From VAZQ01 sp036406655 (lineage in GTDB: Bacteria > Pseudomonadota > Alphaproteobacteria > Rhizobiales > Xanthobacteraceae): DNA of 24,578 bases. The translations under genes and the position numbers were made by a program. Positions 14,819 through 22,729 of this stretch are shown here, piece by piece. Each line of letters begins with the position of its first letter. Position 1 is the stretch's first letter. The stretch spans positions 1 to 24,578 of the forward strand of contig DASXAP010000195.1 in assembly GCA_036406655.1 (NCBI GenBank), in the 5' to 3' direction. The notes below the pieces were generated by a model that did not search any database, was not told where the DNA came from, and saw only the letters and a list, made by a program, of their open reading frames with translations.

Positions 14819-16606
14819 GTGCTCGAACGAACGCCGGAAAGCTTCAATGCTCAGCTCGAGCCTGAGCGGCTCGACGCGAGCCCGGCGCCGCTGGAATCCA
14901 GGCGTCGCCCGCTCGCCGATCTTCTGCAGCAAGGCTGGCATCTCTTCATCCGCATCAGCTTCTCCAGCCTGACGCGGCGGATCATCTTCCTCAACGTCAC
15001 CGGGCTGCTCACGCTGGTGATCGGCATCCTCTACCTTTCGCAGTTTCGCGCCGGCCTGATCGATGCGCGCAAGGAAAGCCTGCTGGTGCAAGGCGAGATC
15101 ATCGCCGGCGCCATCGCCGCCTCGGCGGCGGTGGAGACCGACACCATCACCATGGATCCCGAGCGACTGCTCGACCTGCAGGCGGGCGAGAGCTACGGGC
15201 CGACTGAGGAGGCCCTGTCCGGGCTTCAGTTCCCGATCAATCCGGAACGCGTGGCGCCGGTCCTCCGCCGGCTGGTGTCGCCGACCAATACCCGGGCGCG
15301 CATCTACGATCGCGACGGCATCCTGGTCCTGGACAGCCGCAACCTCTACGACGTGCTGCGGCTGGACCTGCCGGCGCCGGCGCAGCGACCGGGCATGCTC
15401 GAGCGCGCCTATGTCGCCATCCGCACCTGGTTCAGTCGCGGCACGCTCCCGCTCTATCGCGAGCTCCCGCCGCAGAGCGGCAAGGGCTACGCGGAGGTCG
15501 GCAAGGCGCTGCAAGGCTTCAAGTCGAGCATCGTGCGGATCAACGAGCGCGGCGAGGTCATCGTCTCGGTGGCAGTGCCGGTGCAGCGCTTCCGCGCTGT
15601 GCGCGGCGCGCTCATGCTCTCGACGCAAGGGGCGGATATCGACCACACGCTCGCGGCCGAGCGACTCGCCATCTTCAAGCTGTTCCTCATTGCCGCAGGC
15701 GTCATGGTGGTGCTGTCGTTTCTGCTCGCCGGAACCATTGCCGGGCCGGTGCGGCGGCTCGCCGAGGGCGCGCAACTGGTGCGGCGGCGTATTCGCTCCC
15801 GCGTCGAGATCCCGGATTTCAGCCATCGCCGTGACGAGATCGGCCATCTCTCCGGCTCGCTGCGCGACATGACCAATGCGCTCTACAGCCGCATCGAGGC
15901 GATCGAGCGCTTTGCCGCCGACGTGGCCCACGAGCTCAAGAATCCGCTCACCTCGCTGCGCTCGGCGGTCGAGACCTTGCCGCTCGCCAGGACCGAGGAG
16001 AGCCGCAATCGTCTTCTCGCCGTCATCCAGCACGACGTGAAGCGGCTCGACCGGCTGATCTCGGACATTTCCGATGCCAGCCGGCTGGACGGCGAGATGC
16101 AGCGGCACGAAGCGGAGCCCGTTGACCTGGCGAAGCTTCTGACCACCGTCGTTGCTGTCGCCAACGAGCGCCACGACGATTACGTGACCGTGAAGCTCAC
16201 ATTCGAGGAAGCTCGTCCCGCCGCCTTCCACGTCCTCGGCCACGACTCCCGCCTGGGCCAGGTGGTGGACAACCTGATCGACAATGCCCGTTCCTTCTCG
16301 CCGCCGGGCGGGACGGTTCGCATCACCTGCCGGCGGGTACGGTCGGAGATCGAGATCACGGTCGACGACGACGGTCCCGGCGTTCCCGAGGACGCGATCG
16401 AGAAGATCTTCGAGCGCTTCTATACCCACCGGCCCGACCAGGTGTTCGGGCAGAACTCGGGCCTGGGGCTCTCGATCTCCAAGCACATCATCGAGGCCCA
16501 CGACGGCCGCACCTGGGTGCAGAACCGCCTGGCCGGAGCGACGGTCCCGGGGCAGGAGCCGCGGGTGCTTGGGGCGCGCTTCATCATACGTCTGCCGGCC
16601 ATGTGA
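14819..16606 (+). CDS. chvG: Sensor histidine kinase ChvG
   Basis: Partner kinase of ChvI. From GTG 14819 the product has 595 residues, close to the length of rhizobial ChvG/ExoS. Seen: membrane segment 1 at about 56-74, a periplasmic domain of about 210 residues, membrane segment 2 at about 286-306, HAMP (GPVRRLAEGAQLVRR), the H-box FAADVAHELKNPLTSL with His371, N-box DNLIDNARSFSPPGG, G1 DDDGPGVP and G2 GLGLSISKHI. In related bacteria the periplasmic inhibitor ExoR binds this sensor; no exoR is in the window. The start is uncertain: a GTG at 14708 would add 37 residues, and neither has a strong ribosome site. It overlaps hprK by one base (TGATG). Confidence 0.93.
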   Translation: MLERTPESFNAQLEPERLDASPAPLESRRRPLADLLQQGWHLFIRISFSSLTRRIIFLNVTGLLTLVIGILYLSQFRAGLIDARKESLLVQGEIIAGAIAASAAVETDTITMDPERLLDLQAGESYGPTEEALSGLQFPINPERVAPVLRRLVSPTNTRARIYDRDGILVLDSRNLYDVLRLDLPAPAQRPGMLERAYVAIRTWFSRGTLPLYRELPPQSGKGYAEVGKALQGFKSSIVRINERGEVIVSVAVPVQRFRAVRGALMLSTQGADIDHTLAAERLAIFKLFLIAAGVMVVLSFLLAGTIAGPVRRLAEGAQLVRRRIRSRVEIPDFSHRRDEIGHLSGSLRDMTNALYSRIEAIERFAADVAHELKNPLTSLRSAVETLPLARTEESRNRLLAVIQHDVKRLDRLISDISDASRLDGEMQRHEAEPVDLAKLLTTVVAVANERHDDYVTVKLTFEEARPAAFHVLGHDSRLGQVVDNLIDNARSFSPPGGTVRITCRRVRSEIEITVDDDGPGVPEDAIEKIFERFYTHRPDQVFGQNSGLGLSISKHIIEAHDGRTWVQNRLAGATVPGQEPRVLGARFIIRLPAM

Positions 16607-17043
16607 TGGAGGCGGACGGCCCGACCGTGCACGGGTCGGCGGTGCTGGCCGGTGCCCGCGCCGTGCTGATCCGCGGTCCGTCCGGGTGCGGGAAGTCGCG
16701 GCTCGTGCTGGCGCTGCTCGCCGCGGCGCAGAGCGGATTGCTCCCCTTCGCCCGTCTGGTCGGCGATGACCGCGTCCATATTGAAGCCCGGCATGGGCGA
16801 TTGCTGGTGCGGCCTGCGCCCGTGCTCGCGGGCTTGATCGAGGTCCGCGGCCTCGGCATCCGCCGGCTCGACTACGAGCCGGTGGCCGCGGTGGGACTGG
16901 TGGTGGATCTCGGCACAGCGGATGCAGAGCGGCTGCCGGAGCACGCGGAGACCGTCATCCTCGGCGTCCGGCTGCCGCGACTTGCGGTGCCGGCGGACAC
17001 CGATCCCCTGCCCGGCATCCTCCTGAGCCTGCGAGGACATTAA
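16606..17043 (+). CDS. hprK: Short alphaproteobacterial HPr kinase/phosphorylase
   Basis: The 145-residue protein corresponds to the C-terminal catalytic domain of HPr kinase and lacks the N-terminal domain of the roughly 310-residue Firmicutes enzyme. This short form is normal in alphaproteobacteria. Seen: TVHGSAV at the start, P-loop RGPSGCGKS (23-31), LVGDDRV (51-57) with acidic catalytic residues, and IEVRGLGI, the family signature region. It phosphorylates HPr on a Ser. Start ATG 16606 overlaps the chvG stop; a GTG one codon earlier is equally possible. Placement between chvG and the EIIA/HPr genes supports the call. Confidence 0.93.
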   Translation: MEADGPTVHGSAVLAGARAVLIRGPSGCGKSRLVLALLAAAQSGLLPFARLVGDDRVHIEARHGRLLVRPAPVLAGLIEVRGLGIRRLDYEPVAAVGLVVDLGTADAERLPEHAETVILGVRLPRLAVPADTDPLPGILLSLRGH

Positions 17044-17172
17044 ACCTTCGTCAGGTCCTTGCGGCCGCGGCGGCGGGCGCAGAACTAACCAGCCGTCGCC
17101 ATGCCCGCCACCCGCTCGCGCGACCGCCACCCTGAATGCCGCAATGCAGCAGAGCAAAGGGTGGCTGAAAAG

Positions 17173-17189
17173 GCCCTTGCCTCAAGGGC
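17173..17189 (+). terminator. Hairpin between hprK and the EIIA gene
   Basis: GCCCTTG at 17173-17179 pairs with CAAGGGC at 17183-17189 over a 3-base loop. No T-run follows, so it is not a standard intrinsic terminator. It may be a pause or processing site in the 209-base gap between hprK and the EIIA gene. Confidence 0.35.
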
Positions 17190-17252
17190 TCGGATAGTCA
17201 TGATGGTCGCCCTTTCGTGCGGTGCAACCAGGACGCGCCCGCGGGGAGTTCC

Positions 17253-17654
17253 ATGATCGGCCTCGTTCTCGTGACGCACGGGCGCCTCGCCGTCGAGTTC
17301 CGATCCGCTCTAGAGCACGTCGTCGGTCCGCAAAAGCAGATCGAGGCCATCACCATCGGCCCCGACGACGACGTCGAGCAGCGTCGCAAGGACATCATCG
17401 AAGCGGTCAAACGCGTTGACAGCGGTCAGGGAGTGGCGATTCTGACCGACATGTTCGGTGGAACTCCGTCCAATCTCGCAATATCGGTGATGGGGCGCCC
17501 CAAGGTCGAGGTCCTGGCCGGCATCAATCTCCCCATGCTGGTCAAGCTCGCCAAGGTGCGCGCCGACTGCCCGCTGACCGAGGCGGTGGCAGCGGCTCAG
17601 GATTCCGGCCGCAAATACATCACCATCGCCAGCCGCGTGCTCTCCGGCAAATGA
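17253..17654 (+). CDS. PTS EIIA component of the mannose family (regulatory)
   Basis: The 133-residue protein matches the EIIA-Man fold: MIGLVLVTHG carries the phosphorylated His9, and TDMFGGTPSNLA and VLAGINLPMLVKL follow. In alphaproteobacteria without sugar permease IIB/IIC genes, this EIIA is a regulatory phosphate acceptor in a chain with EI-Ntr and HPr. No sugar permease gene is present here. ATG 17253 has GGGGAG at 17243-17248 and gives the family N-terminus; an earlier start at 17217 is not supported. It overlaps the HPr gene by 4 nt. Confidence 0.93.
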   Translation: MIGLVLVTHGRLAVEFRSALEHVVGPQKQIEAITIGPDDDVEQRRKDIIEAVKRVDSGQGVAILTDMFGGTPSNLAISVMGRPKVEVLAGINLPMLVKLAKVRADCPLTEAVAAAQDSGRKYITIASRVLSGK

Positions 17655-17977
17655 GCGAGCCCGCCCACGCCAAGGACGGTTCCGGTGAGCAAGTGCTGGA
17701 TCAGCCGCCGGTCGTGCGTGTGCTCGAAATCTGCAACAAGAAGGGCCTGCACGCGCGCGCTTCGGCCAAGTTCGTGCAGACCGTCGAGCGCTTCAAGGCC
17801 CAGGTGAGGGTAAGGCGGGGCAGCGAGGTGGTGGGCGGCGCTTCCATCATGGGGCTGATGATGCTCGCAGCGGGCCCTGGAACCACGATAACCGTGGAAG
17901 CGAGCGGGGCCGAGGCGCATCAGGTGATCGAGGCGCTCGCTGCCCTGGTCAGCGGGCGCTTCACCGAAGAAGAATAG
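17651..17977 (+). CDS. ptsH: Phosphocarrier protein HPr
   Basis: HPr transfers phosphate from EI to EIIA and is the target of HprK. The 108-residue product has the His loop NKKGLHARASAKFV with His34 and the regulatory Ser65 in VGGASIMGLMMLAAG, the exact site used by HPr kinase. Relative to ordinary HPr there is an N-terminal extension of about 19 residues, polar and probably flexible. Either ATG 17651, coupled to the EIIA stop, is real or a GTG at 17693 is used. Both phosphorylation sites are intact, so the Ser/His switch should work. Confidence 0.95.
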   Translation: MSEPAHAKDGSGEQVLDQPPVVRVLEICNKKGLHARASAKFVQTVERFKAQVRVRRGSEVVGGASIMGLMMLAAGPGTTITVEASGAEAHQVIEALAALVSGRFTEEE

Positions 17978-17982
17978 GCGCC

Positions 17983-17998
17983 CGGCGGGAAGCCGCCG
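17983..17998. terminator. Hairpin in the HPr/UdgX convergent gap
   Basis: CGGCGG (17983-17988) pairs with CCGCCG (17993-17998) around a GAAG loop. It fills the 21-base gap between two converging stop codons and could slow polymerase from both sides. There is no T-run. Confidence 0.4.
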
Positions 17999-18652
17999 TC
18001 ATGCCGCCGCTTGCGCGAGCACCGTCCCCGCTCGCCGCAAATCCTCGACGAAGTTGCGGTACTGACGCCCTCTCTCGGTACGGTCCTCGATTCGAAGCAG
18101 CGCCGAGGGATGGATGGTGACGAAGACCGCGGTGCCGTCCGCGAGCCGCAAGGCGCGGCCGCGGCTTGCGGCAATGGTCACGCTGCGGCCGAGCACGCTG
18201 CGCGATGCGGTCACCCCGAGCGCGACCACAGCCGCCGGCTTGACGATGGCGCGCTCGGTTTCGAGCCAAATCCTGCAGCGCTCGATCTCGTAGGCATTCG
18301 GCCGCTTGTGCAGCCGCCGCTTGCCGCGCATCTCGTGCTTGAAATGCTTGACGGCGTTGGTGACGAAGGCCTCCTCGCGGGGGATGGCCGCGTCCGCCAG
18401 TGCCTGGTCGAGAATGCGCCCGGCAGGCCCTACGAACGGCTTGCCGGCAAGGTCTTCCCTGTCGCCCGGCTGCTCCCCGACCAGCATGAGCCTCGCGTGC
18501 CTCGCTCCTGCGCCCGGTACCGCCTGGGTCGCCTCCTTGTAGAGCGGGCAACGCGTGCATTCCTGCTCGGCCCTGGCGAGCTCGCGCAGGGAGGTGAGGA
18601 CGGGGACGAGGCCGCCCGGGCTTGGGTTCTGTCGTCTCGCGCGTTGCGGCAT
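17999..18652 (-). CDS. udgX: UdgX-type uracil-DNA glycosylase
   Basis: The 217-residue protein is a family-4-related uracil-DNA glycosylase. Seen: CTRC (Cys32, Cys35) and Cys126 as probable iron-sulfur ligands, motif A GEQPGDRED (59-67), GKPFVGPAGRILD, the inserted loop RGKRRLHKRP (109-118) and motif B HPSALLR (181-187). The KRR(I/L)H loop is the mark of UdgX: in the mycobacterial enzyme its His bonds covalently to the abasic sugar after uracil removal; the matching residue here is His115. Leu replaces Ile in the loop, a mild change. It would act on deaminated cytosine or misincorporated dU in DNA. It lies on the opposite strand between HPr and ahcY, breaking a conserved order. Start ATG 18652 gives the family length; the much longer open frame upstream is antisense to ahcY. 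Confidence 0.9.
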   Translation of the reverse strand: MPQRARRQNPSPGGLVPVLTSLRELARAEQECTRCPLYKEATQAVPGAGARHARLMLVGEQPGDREDLAGKPFVGPAGRILDQALADAAIPREEAFVTNAVKHFKHEMRGKRRLHKRPNAYEIERCRIWLETERAIVKPAAVVALGVTASRSVLGRSVTIAASRGRALRLADGTAVFVTIHPSALLRIEDRTERGRQYRNFVEDLRRAGTVLAQAAA

Positions 18653-18754
18653 GCGCAAGCTAGCCTTGTATTCGCACCCCGGCAGGGCCTGCCGCCGGAC
18701 CGGGCTGGCCTCTGAAATCACAACGCGCGCGCTCCGGGCGGGTTCTCGCCTCCA

Positions 18755-18774
18755 ACATAAGGGAATCTTTATGT
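18755..18774 (+). promoter_or_regulatory. Palindromic operator upstream of ahcY (SahR-like)
   Basis: ACATAAGGGAATCTTTATGT is an imperfect 20-bp palindrome whose outer six bases on each side match exactly. It is AT-rich in a very GC-rich setting. Sites of ATAAAG...CTTTAT type are known for ArsR-family, S-adenosylhomocysteine-responsive regulators of methionine-cycle genes; I recall the form but cannot compare it here. It stands five bases upstream of the -35 hexamer and 96 nt before the ahcY start. No regulator gene is in the window. Confidence 0.6.
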
Positions 18775-18779
18775 CCGCG

Positions 18780-18808
18780 TTGCAGGGGTGGGCAACCCTT
18801 GCTATAGC
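18780..18808 (+). promoter_or_regulatory. Promoter of ahcY
   Basis: TTGCAG (18780-18785) and TATAGC (18803-18808) are 17 bp apart. The predicted start is near 18815, with a leader of about 36 nt. The spacer contains GGGTGGGCAAC, which matches the outer arm of the two-hairpin elements. Confidence 0.55.
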
Positions 18809-18850
18809 CTCTGCCCGTCTGTGCCTGACATCATCATCGAAGGACCCTGC

Positions 18851-20281
18851 ATGACGGCTGCTTCGAAAACCAGCGTTGCCTCCGCTGCTGCCGACTATGC
18901 GGTCCGGGACATCGGTCTCGCCGAATGGGGCCGCAAGGAAATCGCCATCGCCGAGACCGAGATGCCCGGCCTGATGGCGACGCGCGAGGAATTCGGCCCT
19001 GAGCAGCCGCTGCGCGGAGCGCGCATCTGCGGCTCGCTGCACATGACCATCCAGACCGCGGTGCTGATCGAGACGCTCAAGACGCTCGGCGCCGAGGTGC
19101 GCTGGGCCTCCTGCAACATCTACTCGACGCAGGACCATGCCGCCGCGGCGGTGGCGGCCGGCGGCACCCCGGTTTTCGCCGTGAAGGGCGAGACGCTGCG
19201 GGATTATTGGGAATATCAGCATCGGATATTCGAATGGGGCGACGGCGGCACCCCGAACATGGTTCTCGACGACGGCGGGGACGCGACGCTGCTCATCCAT
19301 CTCGGCGTGCGCGCCGAAGCGGGCGAGACCGCGCTCATCGGCAATCCGAGGAATGACGAGGAGGAAATCCTCTTCGCCGCCATCCACCAGCGGCTCAAGG
19401 ACAAGCCGGGCTGGTACCGAAGAAACGCCGGCGCGATCCGCGGGGTGACCGAAGAGACCACCACCGGCGTGCACCGCCTCTACGAGATGCAGAAGCGGGG
19501 AACGCTGCTGTGGCCGGCGATCAACGTCAACGACAGCGTGACCAAGTCGAAGTTCGACAATCTCTACGGCTGTCGCGAATCGCTCGTGGACGGCATTCGC
19601 CGCGGCACCGACGTGATGATGGCAGGAAAGGTCGCCATGGTCGCGGGCTTCGGCGACGTCGGCAAGGGCTCGGCCGCCTCGCTGCGGCAGGCCGGCTGCC
19701 GGGTCATGGTGTCGGAGATCGACCCCATCTGCGCGCTGCAGGCGGCGATGGAGGGCTACGAGGTGACCACCATGGAGGACGCCGCCCCGCGCGCCGACAT
19801 CTTCGTCACCGCGACCGGAAACCTCGACGTGATCACCATCGAGCACATGCGCCGGATGAAGGATCGCGCCATCGTCGCCAATATCGGGCACTTCGACAGC
19901 GAGATCCAGGTGGCCGCCCTGCGCAACTACAAATGGCACAACGTCAAGCCGCAGGTCGACGAGATCGAGTTTCCCGACGGCAAGCGCATCATCCTCCTGT
20001 CGGAAGGGCGCCTCGTGAACCTCGGCAATGCCATGGGCCATCCGAGCTTCGTGATGTCGTCGTCCTTCACCAACCAGACGCTCGCCCAGATCGAGCTGTG
20101 GACAAACCCGAGCAAGTACGAGCGGAAGGTCTACACTCTGCCCAAGCATCTCGATGAGAAGGTGGCACGGCTGCATCTCGCCAAGGTCGGCGCCCGGCTC
20201 ACCAGGATGTCGGACAAGCAGGCCACCTATATCGGTGTCCCGGTCGAAGGGCCGTACAAGCCGGACCACTACAGGTATTGA
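18851..20281 (+). CDS. ahcY: Adenosylhomocysteinase
   Basis: AhcY cleaves S-adenosylhomocysteine to adenosine and homocysteine, clearing the inhibitor of methyltransferases. The 476-residue enzyme shows CGSLHMTIQTAVLIETL, SCNIYSTQDHAAA, the proteobacterial 40-residue insert near DYWEYQHRIFEW, the active-site NVNDSVTKSKFDN, the NAD loop GFGDVGKGSA, NIGHFDSEI, GHPSFVMSSSF and the C-terminal tail ending KPDHYRY with its NAD-contacting Lys and Tyr. ATG 18851 has AAGGA at 18840-18844; an open frame 63 nt further upstream crosses the promoter and is not used. It probably also responds to the palindromic operator upstream. Confidence 0.98.
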   Translation: MTAASKTSVASAAADYAVRDIGLAEWGRKEIAIAETEMPGLMATREEFGPEQPLRGARICGSLHMTIQTAVLIETLKTLGAEVRWASCNIYSTQDHAAAAVAAGGTPVFAVKGETLRDYWEYQHRIFEWGDGGTPNMVLDDGGDATLLIHLGVRAEAGETALIGNPRNDEEEILFAAIHQRLKDKPGWYRRNAGAIRGVTEETTTGVHRLYEMQKRGTLLWPAINVNDSVTKSKFDNLYGCRESLVDGIRRGTDVMMAGKVAMVAGFGDVGKGSAASLRQAGCRVMVSEIDPICALQAAMEGYEVTTMEDAAPRADIFVTATGNLDVITIEHMRRMKDRAIVANIGHFDSEIQVAALRNYKWHNVKPQVDEIEFPDGKRIILLSEGRLVNLGNAMGHPSFVMSSSFTNQTLAQIELWTNPSKYERKVYTLPKHLDEKVARLHLAKVGARLTRMSDKQATYIGVPVEGPYKPDHYRY

Positions 20282-20335
20282 GCCGGCGCTGCCCTGGCGG
20301 AGCGGCTCCCGACCGAAGTGATGGAGAGGACCAAC

Positions 20336-21091
20336 ATGCTCCTGTCGTTCAGGCCTTTGCTCGCCTTTCTTGCGCTGGCAGTGCTGGTGACGACGGCGTC
20401 TGCCGAGACCACGTTGGAGAAGATCAAGCGAACCGGCGTCATGACCTCCGCCAATACCTTCACGTACCCGCCGTTCGGCTTCATCGAGGACGGCAAGCAG
20501 GTCGGGTTCGATGTCGACCTCGGAAACGAGATCGCCAGACGAATGGGAGTGAGGCTGACATTCGAGGCGATCGATTTTCGCGGAATCATCGCGGCCCTGA
20601 CCTCGGGACGCGTGGACGTGCTCATCACCGGGATGGTCTACACGCCCGATCGTGCGCAACGTATCGACTTCTCGCAGCCCTACTTCGACGGCGGAGTTGC
20701 CGCAGGCTTCCGCTCGGACAAGCCGGTCGCGAGGCCAGACGACATCGTCGGCAAGCGGATCGGCGTGGAGATCGGCAGCGCGGGCGACAAGTTCGTTCGG
20801 GAGAAGTACGAAGCACGCGTGGAGATCAAGACGTACGACACGGTTTTTCTCGGGCTCAAGGACCTGGAGAACGGGCGCTTGGATGCCTTCGTCGGGTCCG
20901 TCGCACCGATGCGATACATCATGCGGAACATGCCCAGTCTGAGGGCCTCCGCCATCTGGGACAGCCGAATCCAGGCCGTCAACACCCGGAAGGAAGACAA
21001 GGATCTCCTCGCCGAGATCAACAAGCAGCTTTCCTCGATCAAGGGTGACGGCACTTACGACAAGCTGGTCAGCAAATGGTTCGGCTCCTGA
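20336..21091 (+). CDS. Polar amino-acid-type ABC transporter, substrate-binding protein
   Basis: The 251-residue product is a periplasmic binding protein of the family-3 (amino acid) type. Seen: a signal peptide ending TTASA-ET, the lobe-1 start IKRTGVMTSANTFTYPPFGF, GFDVDLGNEIARRMG, the Arg/Asp-type ligand region DVLITGMVYTPDRAQRIDFSQPY, and the hinge and lobe 2 (KRIGVEIGSAGDKFV, ENGRLDAFVG). The expected ligand is a polar amino acid or a related keto or opine acid; it cannot be named. GGAGAGGA at 20323-20330 decides ATG 20336. The gap from ahcY is 54 nt, so read-through from ahcY is possible. The permease gene follows after 114 nt. Confidence 0.92.
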   Translation: MLLSFRPLLAFLALAVLVTTASAETTLEKIKRTGVMTSANTFTYPPFGFIEDGKQVGFDVDLGNEIARRMGVRLTFEAIDFRGIIAALTSGRVDVLITGMVYTPDRAQRIDFSQPYFDGGVAAGFRSDKPVARPDDIVGKRIGVEIGSAGDKFVREKYEARVEIKTYDTVFLGLKDLENGRLDAFVGSVAPMRYIMRNMPSLRASAIWDSRIQAVNTRKEDKDLLAEINKQLSSIKGDGTYDKLVSKWFGS

Positions 21092-21205
21092 TGAGAGAAG
21101 GCGATGCGAAGGGCGCTTCTCACGAATATCGGGCGGGTTCGGCCATGCGGCGGTGGCGGGCGTTTCCTCCGCGATGGCTGGATCTCGTCCTGATACCCTG
21201 CTGCC

Positions 21206-21859
21206 ATGGATTTCAGCTGGGACATATTCGTCTTTTCGCTGCCGTCCCTGTTGAAAGGCTGCATCATCACGGCTGAGCTGTCGGTCATCTCGATTGCAAT
21301 CGGGATCGTCATAGGCACCATCGGCGGTGTAGCCCGCCTATCCAACGTGAAGATCGTGTCCGCGCTCATGTGGACCTATGTCACGTTGTTTCGAGCGGTG
21401 CCCCTGCTGGTGACCTTGCTCTTCCTTTATTACGGCCTGCCTGCTGCCGGGCTCCAGCTCGACGCATTCACGGTTGCGATCATCGCCCTGTCGGTGACGA
21501 ATGGAGCCTACATCACGGAAATCGTGCGCGGGAGCATCGAATCAATAGATCCCGGCCAGATGCGTGCGGCTCGCTCGCTCGGAATGTCGTACGCATTGGC
21601 GATGCGGCGGATCATCCTGCCGCAGGCGCTGCGCCGTGTTCTCGCTCCGATCACGAATGAATCCATCACTCTGCTGAAGAGCACCTCGCTCGTGTCCACC
21701 ATTGCTCTGGGTGACCTGCTGCGTGCCGGCCTCGAGGTCATGACCTGGAAGGCGAATACTTTCAGCCCGTTTGCGGGCGTGGCGCTTTGCTATCTTGCGC
21801 TCACGTTGCCGCTGCTGGCGCTCAACAACTTTCTCGAGAGGCGATACCGGGTCACATAG
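21206..21859 (+). CDS. Amino-acid-type ABC transporter permease (HisM/GlnP family)
   Basis: The 217-residue membrane protein has about five hydrophobic helices and the family start FSLPSLLKGCIITAELSVISIAIGIVIG. The TLFRAVPLLVTLLFLYYGLP stretch and the EAA-type loop EIVRGSIESIDPGQMRAARSLGMS, which contacts the ATPase, are both clear. It would work as a homodimer, since only one permease gene is present. Start ATG 21206 gives the full first helix. The ATPase gene follows after 19 nt. Confidence 0.93.
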   Translation: MDFSWDIFVFSLPSLLKGCIITAELSVISIAIGIVIGTIGGVARLSNVKIVSALMWTYVTLFRAVPLLVTLLFLYYGLPAAGLQLDAFTVAIIALSVTNGAYITEIVRGSIESIDPGQMRAARSLGMSYALAMRRIILPQALRRVLAPITNESITLLKSTSLVSTIALGDLLRAGLEVMTWKANTFSPFAGVALCYLALTLPLLALNNFLERRYRVT

Positions 21860-21878
21860 GGCGTGTTCGGGCGGGCAC

Positions 21879-22682
21879 ATGAGCGACGATTGCGCAAGCG
21901 CCGAACCGAGGACTGCCGCGCTCGAGATCAGGGGGTTGGTGAAGCGCTTCGGCAATCAAACGGTGCTGCGCGGGATAGACCTGGATGTAGGCTACGGAGA
22001 GGTCGTGGTCGTGATCGGTCCCTCCGGGTCCGGCAAGAGCACATTGCTGAATTGCATCAATTTCCTGGAGCCGTTCCAGGGAGGAAGGGTCCGGATCGGC
22101 GGACAGTGGGTAGGCTACAAGATCGACGATGCGACGGGGGAGCGCATCCGTCAGCCCGAAGTCGAGCTCAATGCGCTTCGTGCCCGGATCGGCATGGTCT
22201 TCCAGCACTTCAATCTGTTTCCCCACATGACGGTGCTGGGCAATCTCATCGAAGCCCCCGTGCAGGTCCGCAGGCAGCATCGGGAGCATGCGATAGCGCG
22301 CGCCCGCCAGCTGCTCGCTCGCGTGGGGCTCACTGCCAAGGAGAACGCATATCCGTCCGAGCTGTCGGGCGGGCAACAGCAGCGTGTCGCCATTGCCAGG
22401 GCTCTGGCGATGGATCCCGAGGCGATGCTTTTCGACGAGGTCACCTCTGCGCTCGATCCCGAGCTCGTAGGGGAGGTGCTTGCGGCAATGCGCGATCTCG
22501 CAAAGGATGGAATGACAATGCTGGTGGTGACCCACGAGATGAGCTTTGCGCGCGACGTGGCCGATCGCGTGATCTTCATGGATGAAGGCGTCATCGTCGA
22601 AGAGGGCAAGCCCGACCCGTTCTTCACCCGGCCGCAAACCGAGCGCGCCCGTGAATTCCTGCGCCGTCTGCTGGAGAAGTGA
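21879..22682 (+). CDS. Amino-acid-type ABC transporter ATPase
   Basis: The 267-residue ATPase shows Walker A GPSGSGKST, the Q-loop VFQHFNLFPHMTV, the signature LSGGQQQRVAIARALAM, Walker B MLFDEVTSALDPE and the switch VVTHEM. An insert after the first strands (about residues 69-95) is larger than usual and polar, as in HisP-like members. DEVTS in place of the commoner DEPTS is frequent in this branch and not a defect. ATG 21879 is the start; the frame upstream overlaps the permease gene. Confidence 0.94.
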   Translation: MSDDCASAEPRTAALEIRGLVKRFGNQTVLRGIDLDVGYGEVVVVIGPSGSGKSTLLNCINFLEPFQGGRVRIGGQWVGYKIDDATGERIRQPEVELNALRARIGMVFQHFNLFPHMTVLGNLIEAPVQVRRQHREHAIARARQLLARVGLTAKENAYPSELSGGQQQRVAIARALAMDPEAMLFDEVTSALDPELVGEVLAAMRDLAKDGMTMLVVTHEMSFARDVADRVIFMDEGVIVEEGKPDPFFTRPQTERAREFLRRLLEK

Positions 22683-22729
22683 GGAGCGGAGCTCCGCGTG
22701 GCTTCACATGAAGGGAGGGAGACCGAGCG

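Noticed and set aside
14801..16501. Minus-strand open frame of 566 codons opposite chvG
   Set aside because: Antisense to a complete histidine kinase with all motifs; the composition is typical of a shadow frame.
16606..17043. HprK as a truncated pseudogene
   Set aside because: The short catalytic-domain-only form is the normal one in alphaproteobacteria, and the P-loop and acidic residues are intact.
17173..17189. Strong intrinsic terminator after hprK
   Set aside because: The stem has only seven pairs and no T-run follows, so it is listed only as a weak hairpin.
18740..18850. SAH or SAM riboswitch before ahcY
   Set aside because: The predicted leader is only about 36 nt and I could not build a known aptamer; a protein operator explains the palindrome better.
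18653..20659. Extension of the udgX frame far upstream, opposite ahcY
   Set aside because: The frame is open only because it mirrors ahcY codons; UdgX has normal length from ATG 18652.
22436..22460. DEVTSALDPE in the ATPase as a damaged Walker B/D-loop
   Set aside because: The catalytic Glu is present and Val for Pro is common in amino-acid importer ATPases.
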